From Candidatus Methanomethylophilaceae archaeon (GTDB lineage Archaea; Thermoplasmatota; Thermoplasmata; Methanomassiliicoccales; Methanomethylophilaceae), in the NCBI GenBank assembly GCA_023230065.1, contig JALNYB010000014.1, positions 1 to 20,382 of the forward strand: a stretch of 20,382 nucleotides of DNA, written 5' to 3'. Positions 1-7,383 of the stretch are shown one piece after another (position 1 is the first letter of the stretch; every line of letters begins with the position of its first letter). Below the pieces are notes generated by a model. It made no database searches, had not been told where the DNA came from, and worked only from the letters and a program-made list of their open reading frames with translations. Both the position numbers and the translations under genes were made by a program.

Positions 1-1468
1 CATCTTTATCGATATTTTCCGACAACGGTAAGAGATCTGCACCAGTTTTCGGATGATTGATATCAAGCATGTGTGACAACTGTTGGTAGAATTGATCTTT
101 ATTACCCACGTCATCGATCATCATGCAGTATTTGGAAAGGCTACCCAATCTGGAGTAAACGACATCCAATGCTGTTTTCTTTTCGGACACCATCAGGACT
201 GTCTTTCCTCTTGTTACGGCAGAGGTTATGAGTCCTGTTATGACCTGTGATTTACCTGTTCCTGGTGGCCCCTGAATAACGAGTTTGTCATCACGGTTCA
301 CAGCTGTAAGGACATTTTCCTGTGCGCTGTTGAGCGAGTTGATATATGTTATGTTGACCTCTGAAGCTTCCAGCCCTCTGCTCTTGAGTTCCTCACCTGA
401 TAATGGATCAGGAAGATCCGAGAGGAAATCACCGATATTAAGATCCTTGACCAGATCCTCCAGGATGCCGTTGATCTCGTTTCCTGCAAGCAGATCATCG
501 AAGTCTTTCTGTATGCTGCTCGAATAGGTAGGATATTTTCCCAGGACCACATTCTGAGTCATATTCAGGTCGCCCGGAAGATACTTGGGGAATTCGCCTA
601 CCTTGTAATCGACGAATGGGACTGGGTTGCCGTATGAGCATTTGATCTGGAGTCCCTGTTCTTCATAGAATTTTATTAGGTCGGTAATGAACGACTCGCC
701 GGAATAATCCTCGAGTACGTTATTGGGGAGAAGGCGGTTCTTTTTACTGAATTTTATGAATGCGGTTATAAGAGAGTTGTTGTAGATGACATCTCTCGAG
801 TTGTCCATCGATAGTGTTACTGATTTTGCATCTTTCTCCATGATGGCTGGAAATAACGCCAACGGAGCACGGACATCGAAGTCTTCTCCGGGAAGTTTTC
901 CTTCAACAAAAGGATATGCGATATACAGATCATACTGTCCCTTGTCCCTCAAGTCCCTGTTGACCTCTCTGTAGATGTCAGTCAGTTGTTTGAATCTTTT
1001 AAGATCATCTTGGCTTTTTGTAGAGTCACAGAGTTTGATGGAGCGTTTATTTCCGAATATTAGGCCCATGATGTCGATATTCGGAACAGACAGCAGATCG
1101 AAAGCGTTCTTCCTATAGATCTTAGGTTGGAACAGAAGACGGTTGTTCCTGCTGATGTTGATGAGTTTCTTCTCAAGTTCTCTGAGGGTTTGGGCAATGT
1201 TCTTATCCATATTGGAGCCCCTGGCTACAGTTATTGCATATTTTTTGGTGACTGTAAGGAAATCATCACCATATAATTCCACAAATCTCTGTCCGATACC
1301 CACTATGGCAGAGAAGTCCTCGGCTTTTGTAGGAATCCGCTGTGCCATTTCGTGTAATGCCTCATCAGAACACACAACAGGCAGTCTGCCATTAGAATAT
1401 GTACGGTTCTCACGAATCGTGTCTCTCAATTCGAGTAATTCCGAATAGATATCGTCTTCTAGTCCCAT
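1..1468 (-). CDS. HRDC-DUF4011 superfamily 1 helicase, 5' part (3' end outside window)
   Basis: Reading the minus strand from the ATG at 1468 gives 489 residues without a stop, and the gene continues beyond base 1. Residues about 6-80 look like an HRDC nucleic-acid-binding domain (GRLPVVCSDEALHEMAQRIP, then AIVGIGQRFVELYGDDF). From about residue 95 the sequence follows the DUF4011 pattern (ELEKKLINISRNNRLL; later RAPLALFPAIMEKD and GKYPTYSSSIQKDFDDLL). A Walker A motif GPPGTGKSQ lies at residues 400-408, preceded by NSAQENVL, as in AAA_11-type SF1 helicases. A GGAGG ribosome site lies about 13 nt upstream of the ATG. DUF4011 helicases are ATP-driven nucleic-acid enzymes; some carry C-terminal Vsr-like nuclease or DUF3320 domains and have been linked to phage defence. 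That end is not visible, so repair versus defence cannot be decided. Confidence 0.8.
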   Translation of the reverse strand, partial: MGLEDDIYSELLELRDTIRENRTYSNGRLPVVCSDEALHEMAQRIPTKAEDFSAIVGIGQRFVELYGDDFLTVTKKYAITVARGSNMDKNIAQTLRELEKKLINISRNNRLLFQPKIYRKNAFDLLSVPNIDIMGLIFGNKRSIKLCDSTKSQDDLKRFKQLTDIYREVNRDLRDKGQYDLYIAYPFVEGKLPGEDFDVRAPLALFPAIMEKDAKSVTLSMDNSRDVIYNNSLITAFIKFSKKNRLLPNNVLEDYSGESFITDLIKFYEEQGLQIKCSYGNPVPFVDYKVGEFPKYLPGDLNMTQNVVLGKYPTYSSSIQKDFDDLLAGNEINGILEDLVKDLNIGDFLSDLPDPLSGEELKSRGLEASEVNITYINSLNSAQENVLTAVNRDDKLVIQGPPGTGKSQVITGLITSAVTRGKTVLMVSEKKTALDVVYSRLGSLSKYCMMIDDVGNKDQFYQQLSHMLDINHPKTGADLLPLSENIDKD

Positions 1469-1545
1469 CGGCCCTTAATCGCCTCCTTTAGATAATAACG
1501 TATCCTGCGCGCGGGAACTTGTAACATGGAGTCGGACCGAGAGCA

Positions 1546-1554
1546 TTAAACATA
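1546..1554 (+). promoter_or_regulatory. TATA-like element for the thioesterase unit
   Basis: TTAAACATA is centred about 24 nt before the ATG at 1574. That is the distance expected for a transcript starting at or next to the start codon, and no convincing ribosome binding site precedes this ATG. The match to the archaeal TATA consensus is weak. Confidence 0.35.
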
Positions 1555-1573
1555 CATAGGATGGTAAAGGGTC

Positions 1574-1960
1574 ATGGTTTCGGCAGGGATCACAAATCAG
1601 AAGACCGTTAGGGTCACCGGCGAAAATACTGCAAAAGCTTTGGGAAGCGGAGAGCTTCCTGTTTATGCAACACCTGCGATGATACAACTGATCGAACAAA
1701 CAGCATCGGAAAGTGTGAAGTCTGGACTTCATGAAGAAGAGAGTACTGTCGGGACATATTTGGACATCAAACATACATCAGCGTCTCCTGTGGGTATCGA
1801 TGTAACTTGTAAGACCGAATTGATCGAGGTCGACAGATCCAGATTGAGATTCAAGGTTGAAGTTACAGATGCTAAAGGGGAGATAGGCACAGGTTTTCAT
1901 GAGAGATTCATTGTCAAAAATGAGAAGTTCATGGGAAAGGCTCAGAGTAAATTGAGTTGA
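1574..1960 (+). CDS. FlK-like hotdog-fold thioesterase
   Basis: A 128-residue single-domain hotdog protein resembling fluoroacetyl-CoA thioesterase FlK. The FlK catalytic set Thr42/Glu50/His76 is matched at identical spacing by Thr33 (YATPAM), Glu41 (QLIEQTA) and His67 (TYLDIKHTSASPVG). The C-terminal hotdog strand EIGTGFHERFIV is also FlK-like. By family knowledge it should hydrolyse a small acyl-CoA thioester in the cytoplasm. The real substrate is unknown, and there is no reason to assume fluoroacetyl-CoA in a methanogen. The stop is followed 4 nt later by the next gene, so the two are probably co-transcribed. The start is the first in-frame ATG; a second ATG at 1561 is in another frame and soon stops. 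Confidence 0.85.
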   Translation: MVSAGITNQKTVRVTGENTAKALGSGELPVYATPAMIQLIEQTASESVKSGLHEEESTVGTYLDIKHTSASPVGIDVTCKTELIEVDRSRLRFKVEVTDAKGEIGTGFHERFIVKNEKFMGKAQSKLS

Positions 1961-1964
1961 TAAT

Positions 1965-2477
1965 ATGGTACTTCGTTCGCGTTATTTCTGTAATAAGCGT
2001 GGAGAAGCTCACGATTTCTTATATGGTACGGCATTGAATTATGATACCGGAAGGGTGTTCAAGGTACCTGAAAATTGGGGAACGGACAAATATGTTCGCC
2101 GGGATTCGCAGGAAGCTTTGAGATTGTTGATATTGGATGATGATGTCGTTGAAGCAGCATACAATTTCATCCCTCAATGCGATGAGTTTCCAAATAAATA
2201 TCTTTACAAGCACGATGACTTCATATGCACAGAGTGCCAATTGACAGAATCATACTTCTTCTTTTCACTTAAGAACAGAAACGGAGAGAGATTCTATCCT
2301 CATTACAAATGCCCTGCATGCAGCGGAAAGATGAGATTAGCCGAAGCGTATATTAGAGATAACGGCGCGGTACCTAAAAGATTCAGATGCAACAAGTGCG
2401 GAGAGATCCAGTCAATGGGCGAACCAGATGAATACGAGTGTCTGGATTACCGTATAACAGAGTGTCTCAAGTTATGA
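1965..2477 (+). CDS. zinc-ribbon protein of unknown function
   Basis: A 170-residue soluble protein that I cannot assign to a named family. The first about 85 residues lack metal-binding pairs apart from isolated Cys9 and Cys72. The C-terminal half has three CxxC knuckles: Cys88/Cys91 (CTEC), Cys116/Cys119 (CPAC) and Cys142/Cys145 (CNKC), followed by Cys159 and Cys167. That would suit one or two zinc-ribbon or rubredoxin-like folds, perhaps with nucleic-acid or protein contacts. It begins 4 nt after the thioesterase stop, so it is most likely the second gene of that unit. Its stop lies only 2 bp from the stop of the convergent MFS gene. No signal peptide or membrane segment is visible. Confidence 0.65.
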   Translation: MVLRSRYFCNKRGEAHDFLYGTALNYDTGRVFKVPENWGTDKYVRRDSQEALRLLILDDDVVEAAYNFIPQCDEFPNKYLYKHDDFICTECQLTESYFFFSLKNRNGERFYPHYKCPACSGKMRLAEAYIRDNGAVPKRFRCNKCGEIQSMGEPDEYECLDYRITECLKL

Positions 2478-2479
2478 TA

Positions 2480-3874
2480 TCAAGTTTTCTTTTCATCTAC
2501 AATATATGAAAGTATTACTGCTATCATACAAATGATCGTACCGATTATCGCAGCGAATTGGAAACCGTTCAGGAACACGTCAGGCGTGATGTCCGCGAAA
2601 CTGATGTTTCCTGAATGCGCACTCATTGTGAACATCATAGCAAATAATGCAGTACCTATCGTTCCCCCTAAGTAGAAGGTCTCATTCATCAGAGATGAGC
2701 CCATCTCACGGCTTTCGTCTGCAACGTTTTCAACAATACGGCTTGCCATGGGTCCACCGCAGAATGTCCAATAAAGTCCCATCGTGATTGTGGTCAGTGC
2801 GAGAGGAATGATTGCGTTTTCACGACACATCAATGCCATTGTGGCACAAGATATAGTTACGAATATGCAGGCCATCACCGAGAAGGATCTTCTTTCTGTG
2901 CGGTCTGACCATCTAGATATTGGGATGCAGAACACAAGAGTGATAAGGGAAGGTAAGAATAACCAGAATCCGCTTGCGGATGCAGAGAAGCCCATACAGA
3001 TATTCATGTAGAACGGCAGGAGGTAGAACATGCCCATGTATGCAAGATTGGCTAAAAGATATGCCATGAATACAGAGTCGAATTTCCAGTGCTTGAATAG
3101 ACGGAGATTCAGTATAGGCTCCTTTTTTTTCGTTTCGACATGTATGAATGTTATAAGGCATATCAGGAATAGGATCGTAGATGCGATCACAATTTGTGAG
3201 TCTTCTGGATATGTGGACCTATCGAGTGCCAGTATTCCGAATACTATGGACATGAATAATAATGATGCACCGAAATAGTCCAAATGTTTCTTTTCTGATA
3301 TGATATCCTTTGGGAACATTTTCAATACTAATGGGATTATGATCATTCCCAATGGTACATTGATTAGGAATATCCAATGCCAAGACAAGGCATCTATGAT
3401 TATTCCGCCTAGTGCAGGACCCATGGCATAACCCATTGCTCCGCCCAAGGTCATTATGCCAAGGCCCATTCCTAGTTTTTCACGAGGAAGGAATCTTACG
3501 CAGATCATCGGAACAGCCGCACCCATCATGGCTGCGCCTATTCCTTGTACCAATCTGAATATAAGTAGCATATGGAAACTGGTGGAAATTCCACAACCCA
3601 GGGAGCTAATTGTAAAGATAGCAATTCCGACGGCGAATATCTTCTTGATAGCACCGTTACTGGCGATCCTTCCGAAGAATATCAAAAGACCCGCCATCAT
3701 TATGAAATAGACCACGGTGATCCACGCAATGGTTCCTGTGTCGGTGTTCATGTATTCTGCCAGCGTAGGCAGAGCAATGTTGACTATGCTTCCATCGAGG
3801 CCATCCATCAGAGCAGCAAAGGCTATCGATATCATTAGACATGCAATAGTCTTCTTCCCCAAAGATTCGGCCAT
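2480..3874 (-). CDS. MFS exporter, DHA2 (EmrB/QacA-type) family
   Basis: A 464-residue integral membrane protein of hydrophobic helices throughout, of the length usual for 14-helix DHA2 drug:H+ antiporters. The first helix carries the DHA2 signature around residues 26-37 (LDGSIVNIALPTL). The loop after helix 2 resembles MFS motif A (FFGRIASNGAIKK). Helix 5 has the antiporter motif C (GYAMGPALGG). It probably exports amphipathic or toxic compounds using the proton or sodium gradient; the substrate cannot be read from sequence. A good TATA element lies about 24 nt upstream of the ATG and no Shine-Dalgarno is seen, so it probably has its own near-leaderless transcript despite lying 41 bp downstream of the DUF112 gene. 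Confidence 0.85.
   Translation of the reverse strand: MAESLGKKTIACLMISIAFAALMDGLDGSIVNIALPTLAEYMNTDTGTIAWITVVYFIMMAGLLIFFGRIASNGAIKKIFAVGIAIFTISSLGCGISTSFHMLLIFRLVQGIGAAMMGAAVPMICVRFLPREKLGMGLGIMTLGGAMGYAMGPALGGIIIDALSWHWIFLINVPLGMIIIPLVLKMFPKDIISEKKHLDYFGASLLFMSIVFGILALDRSTYPEDSQIVIASTILFLICLITFIHVETKKKEPILNLRLFKHWKFDSVFMAYLLANLAYMGMFYLLPFYMNICMGFSASASGFWLFLPSLITLVFCIPISRWSDRTERRSFSVMACIFVTISCATMALMCRENAIIPLALTTITMGLYWTFCGGPMASRIVENVADESREMGSSLMNETFYLGGTIGTALFAMMFTMSAHSGNISFADITPDVFLNGFQFAAIIGTIICMIAVILSYIVDEKKT
2485..2494 (+). terminator. oligo(T) tract downstream of the zinc-ribbon gene
   Basis: TTTTCTTTTC begins 8 nt after the plus-strand stop codon and lies inside the 3' end of the convergent MFS gene, whose terminal Glu-Lys-Lys-Thr codons create it. 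Archaeal termination is commonly at U-rich tracts, so this could end the thioesterase/zinc-ribbon transcript. Confidence 0.35.
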
Positions 3875-3892
3875 ACCAGAGGAAGGTGATGT

Positions 3893-3903
3893 TGTATAAT
3901 AAT
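3893..3903 (-). promoter_or_regulatory. TATA element for the MFS gene
   Basis: The minus strand reads AAATTATTATACAA here, centred about 24 nt before the MFS ATG. The spacing places the transcription start at or beside the start codon. Confidence 0.5.
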
Positions 3904-3915
3904 TTCGTTCCTGTC

Positions 3916-5211
3916 TTACACGATTGAGAGTACGAGATCAAGCATGGAAGATTCCATTAAAAGCACTGGAACAATGAGGCATCCAGTCAATGGTATTCTG
4001 CTCATTTCGATATTGACAGGTATGAAGCCAACAACAGTGGATATCACCAGTATAACGATGCCGAAAGGTCCCGTAAGAAGAAGAATGAGTAAGGTGACGA
4101 AGATTATAATGACCTTATTCAAGGTCCTGAGATCGAAACGGTCTGCTATATCAGACATCAATCTTCCTGCTTTGATCGTGATAATGTATCCTATGGCTGT
4201 TGCTATGGCAATGCTCAACAGAAGAAGTAAGAATCCTTCAGAACAGAATCCGGAGATGCTGTCGCCCATGATCTCCTTGACAACAAGTACAGTGCCCGAT
4301 CTTCCGCTTCCTGATACAGACAGAGTTACAATCGAGAATACAGTCGTGACAGTGCCGATCGACGCTACAAGAGAGATGAATCGTGCAGGATCGTTCTCAG
4401 GTGTGAATACAGATGCCAGGGAAGCTCCTGCAGTTGCTGTGATTCCAGGATACCAACCTGCCAGGCAGCCTGTGATGACGCCTTTGATCCCAGGGAGAGG
4501 GCCTACAGGATCTCTTCTAGTGTCGGTTTGTTTGGGTATCGCAGCATTCGATATAGAACTCATAAGTGCCGGCATCCCGAAGAGTCCTGTCAGAAGGGGA
4601 AACAGAAGTGTGCCGTCTCCGAGTATTCCAGAGCATGGAAGGTTCATGTGCATACACATAATGCCTAGGAATCCAGAAAGTAATATCAGCAATATCGCCC
4701 AGATCTTGTGTGCAATTCCTTTTTCATTTATTACCATCACGCACAGTGTGAAAAGAAGGATAGAAAATGTCAGAGTATCCAGTTGATCAGCAAGTCCGTT
4801 GAGCATCAGATATTGAACAGGTATCGCAAGAAGTATAGCGAATGTGGCGCCTATCGTGCTCCCTACGGCAGCGGAACGTACTGCTAGCATTCCTTGTCCG
4901 TTCATCAGAAGTCTGTGGCCAGGGAGCATACTGAGTGCATCATCGGGATCCGGAGCACCTATGAAAACAGAAGGAACGAAATCCACAAAGGAATGAACGA
5001 CAGAAGCGGACATGATACATGCAGACACCAATACAGGCACCCAAATAGGGTCTGCGAAGTCGGATATTGCGGATTCTAGCATAGGATAGCTAATCAACAT
5101 AATCGATGCGAGAGTATTGACATGGATCCCGGGAACTAATCCGGTGAATGTGCCCGCAACTGCACCTATGAGACTCATAAGAACGATGAAAAATAGTATT
5201 TCCGGACTCAC
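3916..5211 (-). CDS. DUF112/TctA-like membrane permease
   Basis: A 431-residue polytopic protein with about 11-12 hydrophobic segments, resembling the TctA/DUF112 family of tripartite-tricarboxylate-transporter large permeases. Typical features are the N-terminal GTFTGLVPGIHVNTLA glycine-rich segment, the conserved stretch VPSVFIGAPDPDDALSMLPG and the repeated motif LAGWYPGITATAGASLA. Bacterial TctA works with TctB and a periplasmic TctC; neither is encoded nearby, in keeping with the stand-alone archaeal DUF112 proteins. Substrate is unknown. The start is GTG at 5211 without a clear Shine-Dalgarno; a TTAAACA element centred about 25 nt upstream suggests a leaderless message. The next Met, at residue 12, would cut into the first helix. 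Confidence 0.8.
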   Translation of the reverse strand: MSPEILFFIVLMSLIGAVAGTFTGLVPGIHVNTLASIMLISYPMLESAISDFADPIWVPVLVSACIMSASVVHSFVDFVPSVFIGAPDPDDALSMLPGHRLLMNGQGMLAVRSAAVGSTIGATFAILLAIPVQYLMLNGLADQLDTLTFSILLFTLCVMVINEKGIAHKIWAILLILLSGFLGIMCMHMNLPCSGILGDGTLLFPLLTGLFGMPALMSSISNAAIPKQTDTRRDPVGPLPGIKGVITGCLAGWYPGITATAGASLASVFTPENDPARFISLVASIGTVTTVFSIVTLSVSGSGRSGTVLVVKEIMGDSISGFCSEGFLLLLLSIAIATAIGYIITIKAGRLMSDIADRFDLRTLNKVIIIFVTLLILLLTGPFGIVILVISTVVGFIPVNIEMSRIPLTGCLIVPVLLMESSMLDLVLSIV

Positions 5212-5232
5212 AGGTGTTAAAGTTCGGTTTTG

Positions 5233-5239
5233 TGTTTAA
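5233..5239 (-). promoter_or_regulatory. TATA-like element for the DUF112 gene
   Basis: The minus strand reads GTTAAACACA around these bases, centred about 25 nt before the GTG start. The core TTAAACA is the same as in the element before the thioesterase gene. Weak consensus match. Confidence 0.3.
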
Positions 5240-5287
5240 CATGGAAAAGTTACAATTAATATTATCGCACGAATGTCAGGTATTACA

Positions 5288-5297
5288 TTTTTATAAA
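5288..5297 (+). promoter_or_regulatory. TATA box for tyrS
   Basis: TTTTTATAAA is a strong archaeal TATA match, centred about 31 nt upstream of the tyrS ATG. Transcription would begin about 5 nt before the start codon, giving a near-leaderless mRNA. No ribosome binding site is seen. Confidence 0.6.
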
Positions 5298-5323
5298 GAC
5301 GCGATAATAACGGCTTGATCTAA

Positions 5324-6391
5324 ATGGATGTCGAACAGAGAATGGCCCTCGTGACCAGGAATACGGAAGAGTTGGTGACCGAGGAAGAGCTGAGAGCGCT
5401 TTTGATAGAGAAAGAGCATCCTACAGCATATATCGGTTTTGAACCTTCGGGATTGGTCCATTTGGGATGGGCATTGGTAACATCGAAGATCAAAGATCTT
5501 ACTGATGCAGGTTTTAAGGTCATCATCTTTTGGGCTGATTGGCATGCTTACATCAATGATAAACTCGGAGGGGACCTCAAGAGCATCCAGACATGTGCAA
5601 GATACATGGAGGATTGTTTCAAAGCACTCGGAGTACCGGAAGATAAGGTCGAATTCAAGTATGCAAGTGAGATCCTCGATAATATCGAATACTGGGGACT
5701 TGTGATCAAGATCGCAAAAGTGACGTCTTTATCCAGAGTGAAGAGGGCAATGACCATCATGGGCCGTTCTGAAGATGAAGCTGAGGTAGATTCTTCAAAG
5801 GTTCTGTATCCATTGCTTCAGGCAACGGATATCTTCTGCATGAAAGTGGATCTCACATATGCAGGATTGGATCAGAGAAGAGCACACATGCTAGCAAGGG
5901 ATGCAGCAGATAAATTAGGATGGAAAAAGCCAATTGCGTTGCACACACCCCTTCTTCCTGGACTCAAGGGAGGAGACAGGATGAACCCTGCAGCAGGTAA
6001 GATGTCTAAATCAGATCCGAACAGCAGTATCAATATACATGATACGGCAGAGACCATCGCCCCTAAGATGAAGAAGGCATTCTGTCCTCCAGAGAAAGAG
6101 AGCGAGGATGTCAACCCTGTTCTTATGCTTTGTAAGTATATCATTTTCCCTCGTTTGGGAAAGATGGATATCTCGCGTCCTGAGAAATATGGCGGAGACG
6201 TTTCGTTCTCAAGTTATGAAGAACTCACAGAATCCTATTTCGGAGGGAAATTGTCACCGCCAGATCTCAAGAACGGTGTGACAACATCACTCGGAAAAAT
6301 ATTGGAACCCGTTCATGAATATTTTGCAAAGCATCCTGAGAATTACAATGCCATGCAAGAAGTATTTGCAAACGTAGGAAAACTCCGTTAA
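5324..6391 (+). CDS. tyrS: tyrosyl-tRNA synthetase (archaeal type)
   Basis: A 355-residue class Ic synthetase that charges tRNA-Tyr with tyrosine using ATP. The HIGH-type ATP motif appears as PSGLVHLGW at residues 41-49, after the archaeal/eukaryotic YIGFEPSG. The second motif is an exact KMSKS at residues 226-230. The AGLDQRRAHMLARD segment around residue 185 is the tyrosine-site helix of this enzyme. Length fits compact archaeal TyrRS, which lack the bacterial C-terminal S4-like domain. TrpRS is the nearest alternative but differs in the GxDQR region and the N-terminus. It has its own TATA box and is monocistronic, facing the DHH gene across only 2 bp. Confidence 0.95.
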   Translation: MDVEQRMALVTRNTEELVTEEELRALLIEKEHPTAYIGFEPSGLVHLGWALVTSKIKDLTDAGFKVIIFWADWHAYINDKLGGDLKSIQTCARYMEDCFKALGVPEDKVEFKYASEILDNIEYWGLVIKIAKVTSLSRVKRAMTIMGRSEDEAEVDSSKVLYPLLQATDIFCMKVDLTYAGLDQRRAHMLARDAADKLGWKKPIALHTPLLPGLKGGDRMNPAAGKMSKSDPNSSINIHDTAETIAPKMKKAFCPPEKESEDVNPVLMLCKYIIFPRLGKMDISRPEKYGGDVSFSSYEELTESYFGGKLSPPDLKNGVTTSLGKILEPVHEYFAKHPENYNAMQEVFANVGKLR

Positions 6392-6401
6392 TTTTATTCT
6401 T
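6392..6401 (+). terminator. T-rich tract after tyrS
   Basis: TTTTATTCTT follows the tyrS TAA directly and overlaps the 3' end of the convergent DHH gene. It is the only plausible U-rich termination signal for tyrS here. Confidence 0.3.
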
Positions 6402-7383
6402 CAGAGTCAGCAGCATCTTGGGGTGTCATGCTGACTTTGATCTTTCTGAATTCATCCATTGTTCTGTTCTGACACATATGCAGCATGGCTTCAGCGTCTC
6501 CTATTCCGGAGAGGCCTGCGGCGCCACCGTGTCCTCCGCCATCTGTATCAGTTTCTTCGCTGATGATACCTAATATCGTGCCTAAGTGTATGCCTCTGCG
6601 GACCATTTCTTGGGTTGCTCTGGCACTTAAACGGAACTCATCATCTCTCTGCGTGCATACGAATACAACATCAGCTCCGGATGACGTTATCGCCCTGCAT
6701 GCAGATGCTTCGAAACTGCTTCCAGTTGCGACAGCTACTATCATGTCCCCTACACGGTCATATTTGGTTCTCTCAATAGTCTTCATGACCGCGATACGTT
6801 CTGACATGCTCATCGAAGAACGTGTAAGATTCATTGCCTCATCCATTCCGATACTTTTGTTCTCAAGTATCTCTGCGAATGCACGGAGCATCTCCGGGTT
6901 TGCGAATTGGAAGTGTCCGCTGTCTGTGAGCATTCCGCCCAATAGAGCTAAGCCGACATTCTTGGATATCTCTATGTGACAGTCATCGATCATTTCTTTG
7001 ATTATCTCACAGCATGATACTTTTGTATTATCACAATAGAATTGCATGTTTTCCCATTTGCCTGTAGGCAGATGATGGTCTATGACGATGCTATTCTCGG
7101 GTACATCTACAAATCCTGGTTTGAATTGTTCGGGCGATGAGGTATCTACGACAACGACCAATTCGTAATTTGAAATATCGCACTCATCGAGGATGCTGAT
7201 TCCCAGTTTCTCAGCGACCATTTTCGCGACGCGGTCCATTCCTCCGGGCGCATATATGGTTGCAGGTGGAAAGCAATTAGACACAGCGTAAGCTGAGCCA
7301 AGGGCATCCATGTCTGCATTTCCGTGCACAAGTATGACCTTGTTCTTGTCTTTTAATTTTTCAGCTATTGTTGTGAGCATCAT
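6394..7383 (-). CDS. DHH-DHHA1 phosphoesterase (NrnA/RecJ-like)
   Basis: A 329-residue two-domain DHH phosphoesterase. Metal-binding motifs are visible: HGNADMDALGSA (residues 20-31), VVVDTSS (77-83), IDHH (101-104) and TDSGHF (153-158). The C-terminal DHHA1 glycine motif GGGHGGAAG is near residue 280. Family members are Mn-dependent and degrade nanoRNA, single-stranded nucleic acid ends, pAp or cyclic dinucleotides; which of these applies cannot be told from sequence. Its two tandem start codons (ATGATG) directly abut the TGA of the upstream ABC permease gene, so it should be translated from the ABC transporter mRNA. A membrane-transport link is suggested only by position. Confidence 0.85.
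   Translation of the reverse strand: MMLTTIAEKLKDKNKVILVHGNADMDALGSAYAVSNCFPPATIYAPGGMDRVAKMVAEKLGISILDECDISNYELVVVVDTSSPEQFKPGFVDVPENSIVIDHHLPTGKWENMQFYCDNTKVSCCEIIKEMIDDCHIEISKNVGLALLGGMLTDSGHFQFANPEMLRAFAEILENKSIGMDEAMNLTRSSMSMSERIAVMKTIERTKYDRVGDMIVAVATGSSFEASACRAITSSGADVVFVCTQRDDEFRLSARATQEMVRRGIHLGTILGIISEETDTDGGGHGGAAGLSGIGDAEAMLHMCQNRTMDEFRKIKVSMTPQDAADSEE

Noticed and set aside
349..552. Short minus-strand frame within the helicase region, suggesting a broken gene
   Set aside because: The true frame from 1468 is open to the window edge through HRDC, DUF4011 and Walker A; the short frame is a shadow.
3944..4786. Long plus-strand reading frame of 280 codons opposite the DUF112 gene
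   Set aside because: It is antisense to a coherent membrane permease, has no family resemblance, and is rich in Pro, Ser and Met as expected for a shadow of hydrophobic codons.
3916..5211. A full tripartite tricarboxylate transporter
   Set aside because: Only the large TctA-like permease is present; no small membrane subunit or binding protein lies nearby.
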